Shown piece after piece: positions 1-6,077 of a stretch of DNA of 11,544 nt. The position numbers were made by a program, and so were the translations under genes. The notes under the pieces are model-generated. The model searched no databases. It was not told the DNA's origin and worked only from the letters and a program-made list of their open reading frames with translations. The stretch's first letter is position 1. The number at the start of each line of letters is the position of its first letter. The stretch comes from Candidatus Zixiibacteriota bacterium (lineage in GTDB: Bacteria; Zixibacteria; MSB-5A5; SM1-73): assembly GCA_020341875.1 (NCBI GenBank), contig CP070839.1, forward strand, positions 2,302,350-2,313,893, written 5' to 3'.

Positions 1-1637
1 CAGATGGTGGAGACCTGAAGCGCTCTGACAGATGACCCGGCATCCCCGGCTCGTTGTTCAGCCGGCTCGGGTCGCAATCCGTCCGACCCACCCTGGGCAA
101 GTCGTTCATCGATAATCCGGATGATATTCTGAGCTCGGTCTATCCTCTCTTCGATCTCCCTGAATCTCTTGGGCCTGACCAACCCATGGCTGTATTTTAC
201 CTGATTCAGTCTGGAAGCGCTACGGTAAGTGCTCTCCACGATCTCGTCTCTGGTCATCCAGGTGGTCTCGTAGCTCAGCATCTGTTTCCAGCTTGGCTCC
301 AAAAGCGCCTTTCTGTGTTCCTCCAGAGTGCGGTAGAACAGCCTGTAACCGTAGTCCTTAGGATTTTCGAAGACCATGCTCCCCGGGTCCAGGAAGGGGG
401 CCAAAGGAGAAATGTAGGGGAAGAGGTTTTTGCTGTTGCCCACTCGTTCCAAAAGCTGATCGACGTATTCCACGGTGTCCATTACGGATTTCACATCCTG
501 ACCAGGCAGTCCAATCATAAAGAAGAGATCAAACTTGTGGCAACCTAACTTCAGAATTCTCTCAATCATCCGTTCCATCTTCTCATTATCATATGGCCGG
601 CCGAAGGTCGATCTTATGTCTGGATCATGTGTCTCGGGGGAGAGCTGAATATTGAGATGGGGAATGGATGCGGCGATCAGATCCAATGAATCCAGAGGAG
701 GAATGTCAAAGAACTCCAACACCACGTGATTGTCCAGTCTTTGCTTTCTGAGCAGCTTCAGCAGGTTGAAAGCATATTCCTCACCAGCCTGAAATATGTC
801 CCCCAGAATGAAGATGGGGCCTTTGAAATAGTTGGCGATCCGGGAAACGTCGGAAGCCACCAGTTCCGGATCCCGGAAAGCCGGCGTCCGGCGGTGACAG
901 AACTCTCGGTAGGTCTCTTGCGATCCCCCGCAGGTTCCGCAGTGATAGCTGCAGCCCCGGCAGGTGAAGATAGCGGTGATGGGATACTCATGCCAGCCGT
1001 AAAACGGAATATGTCCGGAGAGATCTCTGTGCTTTATGGCCGATTTGATCATATGGGAATAATCCAGAGGGAACTGATTCAGGTCGTCGGGAACCCAGCT
1101 GGTGGGGTTGACCTTCAGGCTGCCATTTTCCTTGTAGGTGAGATTGGGAACGTCATCGAGTTTCCTCCCCTCCTTGAGAGCTGACAGCAAGCGGTGAAGA
1201 GGAATTTCTGTGGAGTCTCCGCGCATGACGAAATCGACCTCAGGATAGCTGATGAGTTCCTGGTGGAAATAGGTCGACGATAGTCCTCCGAAGATCACCG
1301 GGGTCTGCGGATGATACTTCTTTACGATTCGGGCCAGCTCCAGGCTGCCCTGAGCATGGGGCAGCCAGTGTAGATCGATGCCAAAGGCTGAGGCTTTCAG
1401 CCTCTTTATCTCTTTTTCTGCATCATAGCCAGGATTAGACAGCATCTTGTGGGCGACGTTTATTATCCGTACATTGAGTCCCTGTTTGGTGAGATAGTGA
1501 GACAAGCTCACAAATCCCAAAGGAAACATGTCAAAGACCGGGGTAGAGGGGATCACGTCGCTGATCGGCCCCCACATCACGGAACGCCTCCGAAAGTCAT
1601 ATATGCTGGGGGGATGAAGAAGAACTAGATCAAGCAT
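1..1637 (-). CDS. B12-binding-type radical SAM protein, C-terminus cut by window edge
   Basis: An open frame of 545 codons runs from an ATG at 1637-1635 to the left edge without a stop. The N-terminal part (about residues 1-180) has the look of a cobalamin-binding Rossmann-like domain: it begins MLDLVLLHPPS and contains VIFGGLSSTY and DFVMRGDSTE. I see no DxHxxG cobalamin-ligand motif, so B12 may bind base-off without His, or not at all. The radical SAM core starts near residue 222. Its CX3CX2C cluster is C229, C233 and C236, with an extra C226, followed by later core motifs such as FFMIGLPGQ near residue 385. These features would bind a [4Fe-4S] cluster and cleave S-adenosylmethionine. The sequence recalls the Ta0216-type B12-binding/radical SAM family, from memory only; the substrate is unknown. 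A weak AAGGA Shine-Dalgarno lies about 12 nt upstream. The gene stands apart from the menA operon behind a repeat-rich gap. Confidence 0.85.
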   Translation of the reverse strand, partial: MLDLVLLHPPSIYDFRRRSVMWGPISDVIPSTPVFDMFPLGFVSLSHYLTKQGLNVRIINVAHKMLSNPGYDAEKEIKRLKASAFGIDLHWLPHAQGSLELARIVKKYHPQTPVIFGGLSSTYFHQELISYPEVDFVMRGDSTEIPLHRLLSALKEGRKLDDVPNLTYKENGSLKVNPTSWVPDDLNQFPLDYSHMIKSAIKHRDLSGHIPFYGWHEYPITAIFTCRGCSYHCGTCGGSQETYREFCHRRTPAFRDPELVASDVSRIANYFKGPIFILGDIFQAGEEYAFNLLKLLRKQRLDNHVVLEFFDIPPLDSLDLIAASIPHLNIQLSPETHDPDIRSTFGRPYDNEKMERMIERILKLGCHKFDLFFMIGLPGQDVKSVMDTVEYVDQLLERVGNSKNLFPYISPLAPFLDPGSMVFENPKDYGYRLFYRTLEEHRKALLEPSWKQMLSYETTWMTRDEIVESTYRSASRLNQVKYSHGLVRPKRFREIEERIDRAQNIIRIIDERLAQGGSDGLRPEPAEQRAGDAGSSVRALQVSTI

Positions 1638-1746
1638 GATTATCTGCAGGTTCCTTAGCCTAACGAAATTCGAGCCAACTCATCATTATCATTCATACGA
1701 AACTTGTGGACGTGTTTCTGGTGGAGACCAGGGTGTGAATTTGTGG

Positions 1747-1817
1747 GCGCAGACTTTAGTCTGCGCTGGTTTTTGCGCACTCTGAAGAGTGCGGCTGCGC
1801 TTTGCTCAGCATGACAA
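1747..1817. repeat. Hairpin-rich partial repeat element
   Basis: This stretch holds two hairpins. In 1747-1766 GCGCAGACT pairs perfectly with AGTCTGCGC around a 2-nt loop. In 1777-1792 GCACTCT pairs with AGAGTGC around GA. On the minus strand the right end reads TGTCATGCTGAGC, a typical terminus of the widespread GTCATT-type bacterial interspersed repeats. It abuts the next element head to head, so that 1811-1830 is a nearly perfect 20-bp palindrome. Probably a degraded or partial non-coding repeat; no open frame here is convincing. Confidence 0.6.
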
Positions 1818-1824
1818 GTGCACA

Positions 1825-1979
1825 TGTCATTCCGGACCCGGAGGGCGAAGAATCTCGAAGTTAGATCCAGCATGCGCGTTGAGATTCTTCCCCCGCCTTT
1901 GGTCTTCGACCCTGAGGGCTCACTTCGTGCCGAGCGCACTCAGTGCGAGGCAGACCCGAAGGGCGGGATCAGAATGACA
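1825..1979. repeat. Palindromic interspersed repeat, TGTCATTC ends
   Basis: A 155-bp element is bounded by TGTCATTC (1825-1832) and its exact inverse GAATGACA (1972-1979). Inside, GAAGAATCTC (1847-1856) is perfectly inverted as GAGATTCTTC (1881-1890), and a smaller CGCACT/AGTGCG hairpin lies near 1934-1946. It is non-coding and MITE-like in architecture, with no transposase nearby. The right end lies only 9 bp beyond the menA stop codon, so it could act as a 3' RNA structure for the menA operon. Together with the preceding hairpins it fills most of the 351-bp gap 1638-1988, in which I see no gene. Confidence 0.75.
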
Positions 1980-1988
1980 GTTTCGGGA

Positions 1989-2933
1989 TCAGACAACCCT
2001 TCCTACGACCAGTCCCAAGGACAAAAGGAGGCCGGTAAGGAGATGTGTCTGGACGGTTTTGGCCTGAGCGGGGATAAGCTCTGCTATCTTATCGTAGTTT
2101 GATTTCAGTATTCTGACGGCGCCTATGGCCAAGGGAAGCGTCAAGAAGGAGGCTAAGGCGAATGGGGTCACCATTCTGAAGAGCACACTTCCGCCTATCA
2201 CCAGATAGGTGGCGGCAATCAAGACATAGTAGCCGTAAACCGCCCTTCTCTTTCCCAGCCGCACCACCAGGTGTCTTTTGTTCACCGCCTTGTCCGCTTC
2301 ATAATCGGGGAACTGGTTGATGTACAGAATGGCAGCCACCAGAAAGCCGATGGGAAGCGATATCCAGAAGGCAGACCAGCTTACGCTGTGGGCTTGAACG
2401 AAGTATGATCCGATTATGGCCAGCGTGCCCAGGTTCAGGCCGACCACCAGCTCGCCCACGCCCCGATACCCGATCAGCACCGGGGCGGCGGTATAGAAGA
2501 ATCCGGTGAGCAGTCCGAAGATGCCCAGGTACAGGACCAGATTTCCCGGGGTGACCGCGTTCAAATAGAGCCCTACGATCGAACCCAGACCGAAGAAGAG
2601 AAACGATCCGACCAGTATCTGCTTTGCCGGAATCAGCCCGTCCTGGATTACCCGGCTTCCGCCGGAGAAGGGGGTGAGGTTAGAGTTGGCTTCGTCGTTG
2701 CCGGTCTTGTGATCATAATAATCGTTGGCCAAATTCGTTCCCGCGTTGAAGAGCGGAACACCCACCAGCACCAGGATAAATCTGCCCAGGCTGAATTTCC
2801 CGGTCATATTCCAGGCCAAAGCGGTCCCGACGAAAACCGGGACGGCGCTTGCGGTGAAAAACGGCGCCCGTATGGCCCTAATCCACTTTTTGAAGAACTC
2901 TTTCACTACAAGAGACCTTCTGTTTTCTGTCAA
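1989..2933 (-). CDS. menA: UbiA-family prenyltransferase, MenA-like
   Basis: A polytopic membrane protein of 314 residues from a TTG start (2933-2931), with about eight or nine hydrophobic segments as in UbiA enzymes. Both Mg-prenyl-diphosphate Asp-rich motifs are present: NDYYDHKTGND at residues 70-80 and DYEADKAVNK at 210-219. The TPFSGGSRVIQDG stretch after the first motif is typical of the 1,4-dihydroxy-2-naphthoate polyprenyltransferase (MenA) branch, which makes demethylmenaquinone in the inner membrane. No other men gene is in view, so another aromatic acceptor is possible. The TTG start overlaps the upstream TsaC/Sua5 stop by 4 nt (TTGA). An alternative GTG at 2906-2904 has a good AGAAGG Shine-Dalgarno nine nt upstream and would remove nine residues that are not part of the conserved fold. 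It is the last gene of the leftward operon. Confidence 0.85.
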   Translation of the reverse strand: MTENRRSLVVKEFFKKWIRAIRAPFFTASAVPVFVGTALAWNMTGKFSLGRFILVLVGVPLFNAGTNLANDYYDHKTGNDEANSNLTPFSGGSRVIQDGLIPAKQILVGSFLFFGLGSIVGLYLNAVTPGNLVLYLGIFGLLTGFFYTAAPVLIGYRGVGELVVGLNLGTLAIIGSYFVQAHSVSWSAFWISLPIGFLVAAILYINQFPDYEADKAVNKRHLVVRLGKRRAVYGYYVLIAATYLVIGGSVLFRMVTPFALASFLTLPLAIGAVRILKSNYDKIAELIPAQAKTVQTHLLTGLLLSLGLVVGRVV

Positions 2934-3691
2934 CCCACGGTGCTGGTCTGAGTCTGATCAGCTTCGTTTGGAGGCTTTTCGGAAACCGCCCCCACCTTTA
3001 CCTCTTCCTTGCAGCCCCCCTTAGGGTCCTCTTCTTCCGGAATCCTTAAATTCGGCACCACCTTTTTTATCTCGTCCACAGGTATGTGTCCCAGCCGAAT
3101 AAGAGACGTCTCCTCGTCGGAGACGTCCAGCACGGTGGAAGGCAGGAAGACGTTGGACTTGCCTCCATCGATGATCAGCTCTACTCTTCCGTTGAAGAAA
3201 TAGAAGACTCGATTTGCCGCCACGCAGCTCTTCTTTCCGGAGATATTAGCGCTGGTGGCGGTGATGGGTACCCCGGTCTCGTCCAGAAGCCGTGCGATCA
3301 AGTTGCTGGGAGACACACGCACGCCCAGCTTGTCACCCTTGGCCAGCACCAGGCACAGCCTGGAGGAGGTGCATTTGAATACTAAGGTCAAAGGCCCAGG
3401 CCAGAACTTATCCATCAGCTTTTCGGCGTCCGGGCTGACACAGTCGACTACTCTCTTGGTTTGCTCTGCTCCCTTTAGGAAGACGGAAATGGGCTTGGAT
3501 CGATCCCTCCTTTTGATCCGGTAGATCTTTGCCACCATCTCCTCATTATAAGCGTCAGCACCCAGGGCGTAAACCGTCTCGGTGGGAAACGAGACTATTC
3601 CGCCGCCCGTTATGACCTTAGCGGCGTCGGATATGAGGCTGGTATCGGGATTATCCTGGTTGCCCAGGAGGACCTTGGTTTTGATTAACAA
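2930..3691 (-). CDS. Threonylcarbamoyl-AMP synthase, TsaC/Sua5/YrdC family
   Basis: 253 residues from a TTG start. The YrdC-like fold spans about residues 15-200 and shows GGIVSFPTETVYALG (30-44), KIYRIKRRDRSKP (55-67), FWPGPLTLV (96-104), GVRVS (123-127) and TSANISG (146-152). These residues bind ATP, threonine and bicarbonate in the family. The enzyme makes L-threonylcarbamoyl-AMP, the precursor of the t6A modification at position 37 of ANN-decoding tRNAs, in the cytoplasm. After the core comes a charged tail of about 45 residues, rich in E, K, P and T, that is not the Sua5 C-terminal domain, so this is closer to the short TsaC type. An AGGGA Shine-Dalgarno lies 7 nt before the TTG. An in-frame TAA (the SPOR gene's stop) 42 nt upstream excludes a much longer start. 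It follows the SPOR gene by 39 nt and overlaps menA by 4 nt. Confidence 0.92.
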   Translation of the reverse strand: MLIKTKVLLGNQDNPDTSLISDAAKVITGGGIVSFPTETVYALGADAYNEEMVAKIYRIKRRDRSKPISVFLKGAEQTKRVVDCVSPDAEKLMDKFWPGPLTLVFKCTSSRLCLVLAKGDKLGVRVSPSNLIARLLDETGVPITATSANISGKKSCVAANRVFYFFNGRVELIIDGGKSNVFLPSTVLDVSDEETSLIRLGHIPVDEIKKVVPNLRIPEEEDPKGGCKEEVKVGAVSEKPPNEADQTQTSTVG

Positions 3692-3730
3692 AGTACGTCC
3701 CTGTATTTTGTTCTCTTGAAAGAGACCCGA

Positions 3731-4225
3731 TTAAGGCTCTATTTCCACCTCCACCACCCAGCTTTGGCTGTATCCCAATCCTTTTATCTTCCTCAGGAGA
3801 AAACTCGCCTCCCTTTCCGTCTCACAGTCCCCTACCCTCACCCAATAGTAGGGAGCCTTGTATTCAATGTAGGTCTGCTCAGAGAGCTGTTCCGCCACCG
3901 ATTCGGCCACCTGTTTGGCTTCATCCGGATATTTGGTGGCAAAGAACTGCACCCGGTGAACTTTCGCCGATAAGACCTCTTCCGCCCCGGGTGATTCCTC
4001 CATTGTAATGTCGTTATCCTTGTCTGACTCCGCGACCTTTTCGCTTCTTCCCGGAGGCTCTTCTTGTGTAACGATCACCCGATCGTGCGGAAAGCCCAAG
4101 GGGTCAAACTCGCCCTCTGCCTCGGTCCTCCGATCCTCTTCAGGGGTTTTCAAGGGTCGAAAGCCGCAGTCTGTAGAAACCAAGAAAAAGAACAGAAGAC
4201 AGATCCAGAGTCCCCTGGTTCTCAT
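3731..4225 (-). CDS. SPOR-domain envelope protein
   Basis: 164 residues from an ATG (4225-4223) that overlaps the manC stop codon by 4 nt, indicating translational coupling. The same frame is open further upstream, but only inside manC. The N-terminus (MRTRGLWICLLFFFLVSTDCG) is a signal peptide with a Cys at position 20. The lipobox is poor because Asp precedes the Cys, so it may be a lipoprotein or may be cut elsewhere. Residues 25-87 form an acidic, Glu/Pro-rich linker. Residues 88-161 match a SPOR domain (VHRVQFFATKYPDEAKQVAESVAEQL, then YWVRVGDC and a closing LLRKIKGLGYSQSWVV given here in parts), which in the family binds denuded-glycan septal peptidoglycan. It is likely periplasmic, perhaps tied to cell division or envelope maintenance. 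The exact role is unknown, and placement beside manC suggests envelope biogenesis. Confidence 0.85.
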   Translation of the reverse strand: MRTRGLWICLLFFFLVSTDCGFRPLKTPEEDRRTEAEGEFDPLGFPHDRVIVTQEEPPGRSEKVAESDKDNDITMEESPGAEEVLSAKVHRVQFFATKYPDEAKQVAESVAEQLSEQTYIEYKAPYYWVRVGDCETEREASFLLRKIKGLGYSQSWVVEVEIEP

Positions 4226-5301
4226 ATGTACTTCTCCAGTTCCTTGTCCCGGCTGAATTCGGCAAGAAGCTCTCTTACGTCCTGCACCTTGGTCTTGTGG
4301 GCTACAAAGACGATGTCGTCCGTCTTCACTATTACCAGATCGGATACGCCCAACGCTGCTATTATCCCGTCGGAGTCGTTGACGATGGTGGTTTCGAAGG
4401 TGTTCATGGCCCGGCCCATTCCCACGATTACGTTGTGACCTTTGTCCTTCTCCTTTATCCGGTCTAAGGCCAGCCACGAGCCCACGTCGTCCCAAACCAT
4501 ATCTCCCTTGATCACTAGGGCGTTATCCGCCTTCTCCAGAACGGCGAAGTCTATGGAGATGCTCTCCATGCTTTGATAAAGCTCCTCTTTTGCTGCATCC
4601 TCGTTTTGGGTGTCCACATGTTTGGAGTAGTTCTCCAACTCTGCGTACATGTCCGGCATGTGCTTTTTCAACGCTTCGAGGATGGTCGAGACCGACCAGA
4701 TGAACATTCCGCTGTTCCAGAGATGTTTTCGGTCGTAATAATACTGCTGTGCCACTATACGGGAGGGTTTCTCCTTGAACTCCTTTATACTGTAAACCGG
4801 GATGTCGTCAAAGCTCTCATGAAGATCTGCAAACTCGATGTATCCGTATGCTGTCTCCGCCCGGGTGGGCGTAATGCCAATGGTAATCAGATGCTCTCCC
4901 TCTTTAGCCAGCTTGGTTCCCACCTCTAAGATCTTCAGGAGTTTCTCCTGGGGTTTGATGACGTGATCGGAGGAGAGGACCACCATGGTTGCATCCGGGT
5001 CGGTTTTCCTAAGATGGATGGCCGCTACCCCGACTGCAGCGCAGGTGTTCTTCATGGCCGGCTCGACGATCAGGTTCTCTGGTTTAAGGTAATCCACTTG
5101 TCTGAGAATGGCCTTTCTTATATTCTCGCCGGTAACCACCTTGGTTCTCTCCACCGGGATAAAGCCCTTGATGCGGTCGATGGTCTCCTGGAGCATGGTC
5201 TTTTTGGAGATTAAGTGCAGAAGCTGCTTGGGGTGCTGGGTGCGAGAAAGAGGCCAGAATCTCTCACCTCTACCTCCGGCTAAGATGACTGCATAATTCA
5301 A
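4222..5301 (-). CDS. manC: Mannose-1-phosphate guanylyltransferase
   Basis: 359 residues from a TTG start (5301-5299) with GGGGGT seven nt upstream as ribosome binding site. It catalyses GTP + mannose-1-phosphate to GDP-mannose + PPi, supplying mannose, fucose or rhamnose-type sugars for surface polysaccharide or glycoprotein. The nucleotidyltransferase signature AVILAGGRGERFWPLSR (4-20) with PKQ (24-26) is intact. EPAMKNT (80-86), SSDHVI (110-115), ETAYGYI (149-155), EFKEKP (174-179) and LWNSGMF (194-200) are the expected sugar, metal and nucleotide contacts of the ManC/GMP family. The length fits the short single-domain enzymes without the C-terminal phosphomannose isomerase domain. It is the first gene of the leftward operon and overlaps the SPOR gene by 4 nt. 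No glycosyltransferases are nearby to indicate the end product. Confidence 0.93.
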   Translation of the reverse strand: MNYAVILAGGRGERFWPLSRTQHPKQLLHLISKKTMLQETIDRIKGFIPVERTKVVTGENIRKAILRQVDYLKPENLIVEPAMKNTCAAVGVAAIHLRKTDPDATMVVLSSDHVIKPQEKLLKILEVGTKLAKEGEHLITIGITPTRAETAYGYIEFADLHESFDDIPVYSIKEFKEKPSRIVAQQYYYDRKHLWNSGMFIWSVSTILEALKKHMPDMYAELENYSKHVDTQNEDAAKEELYQSMESISIDFAVLEKADNALVIKGDMVWDDVGSWLALDRIKEKDKGHNVIVGMGRAMNTFETTIVNDSDGIIAALGVSDLVIVKTDDIVFVAHKTKVQDVRELLAEFSRDKELEKYI

Positions 5302-5364
5302 AGTGTTACCCCCGAGAAAAGTTACAGACGAAATCGATCCACCTCATCTACCCGACTGACAGCC

Positions 5365-5393
5365 AATTTATTACAATAGCATGTGCTTGTCAA
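5365..5393 (-). promoter_or_regulatory. Predicted sigma70-type promoter of the manC operon
   Basis: Read on the minus strand, a perfect -35 TTGACA (5393-5388) is followed by a 17-nt spacer and a -10-like TAAATT (5370-5365, four of six consensus bases). Transcription would start near 5358, leaving a leader of about 57 nt before the manC TTG. It lies in the 248-bp intergenic region between the divergent operons. Predicted from sequence only. Confidence 0.55.
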
Positions 5394-5482
5394 CAAAAAC
5401 TTTCCCAGAATTCGGGATATCGTGCGGGGCACTTGGTGCGCTCCCACTAAATCTATACCTTCAAACCGGTTGGCGAAAAGTC

Positions 5483-5511
5483 TTGAAATCGGAGTACTCC
5501 TGTTGTATATT
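5483..5511 (+). promoter_or_regulatory. Predicted sigma70-type promoter of the HIT-leuC operon
   Basis: TTGAAA (5483-5488), a 17-nt spacer and TATATT (5506-5511) make a near-consensus promoter. Its predicted start near 5518 is about 32 nt ahead of the HIT gene. It is back to back with the manC promoter, with about 90 bp between the two -35 boxes. There is no room in the short leader for an attenuator, T-box or other leucine-responsive RNA. Confidence 0.6.
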
Positions 5512-5549
5512 AAAAGGGTCGAAAGGAATCTTGGCACAAAGGAGTCTGC

Positions 5550-6071
5550 TTGGATAGACTATGGGCGCCCTGGCGTGAGAAGTTCATCCTATGCGAAAAA
5601 GAACCCGGCTGTTTCCTATGCCGGACCTCACGGGATAACCAGGATCGGAAAAACTTGATTCTGTTTCGAGGGGAGAAGTGTTTTGTCATCCTCAACCGCT
5701 ATCCTTACAATAACGGACACCTGATGATCGCTCCTTTTCGCCACGCGGGCAAGTTGGAGGAACTGAAAGCAGATGAGCTTACCGAACTCTGGACCATCGC
5801 ACAGCTCTGCGTTAAGGCACTCAAGTCGGGGTTGAGGCCACAGGGGATAAACTTGGGCATGAACTTGGGCAGGGTCTCCGGAGCGGGAGTTGCAGACCAT
5901 ATCCATCTGCACCTCGTCCCTCGCTGGCAGGGTGACACCAACTTCATGCCCATCTTTGCGGAAACCAAGGTAGTGTCTGTCGGACTTGCCGACACGTACA
6001 GGCTTCTAAAGAAAGAACTAAGGAAGCTTCGGACGACGGCCGCCGCGGGGCGAAAGCGTCTGAGGAAGTAA
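5550..6071 (+). CDS. HIT-family Ap4A phosphorylase/hydrolase-like protein
   Basis: 173 residues from a TTG start with an AAAGGAG Shine-Dalgarno (5538-5544) at 5-nt spacing. The start is supported by MDRLWAPWREKF, the conserved N-terminus of HIT proteins of the mycobacterial Ap4A-phosphorylase type. The CFLC pair (C21, C24) is a likely half of a zinc site. FVILNRYPYNNGHLM (45-59) and the histidine triad HIHLHLVPRW (117-126; H117, H119, H121 in the motif) are intact, followed by GDTNFMPIF. The family transfers or hydrolyses nucleotidyl groups, for example splitting diadenosine tetraphosphate or nucleoside phosphoramidates, in the cytoplasm. The last 15 or so residues are strongly basic. It is the first gene of the rightward operon, with its stop 6 nt before the leuC-like gene. 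Exact substrate is not predictable. Confidence 0.9.
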   Translation: MDRLWAPWREKFILCEKEPGCFLCRTSRDNQDRKNLILFRGEKCFVILNRYPYNNGHLMIAPFRHAGKLEELKADELTELWTIAQLCVKALKSGLRPQGINLGMNLGRVSGAGVADHIHLHLVPRWQGDTNFMPIFAETKVVSVGLADTYRLLKKELRKLRTTAAAGRKRLRK

Positions 6072-6077
6072 GGTCAA

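Noticed and set aside
54..1184. Plus-strand open frames over the left end
   Set aside because: They lie antisense inside the radical SAM gene, which has clear motifs on the minus strand; the plus frames show no family features.
3706..3725. TCTCTT/AAGAGA hairpin between the SPOR and TsaC/Sua5 genes as a terminator
   Set aside because: Short stem of six A/T-rich pairs and no T-tract; the downstream gene is only 39 nt away and likely co-transcribed.
4226..4495. Longer N-terminus for the SPOR gene
   Set aside because: The extension is an out-of-frame read of manC coding sequence; the signal peptide starts at the ATG at 4225.
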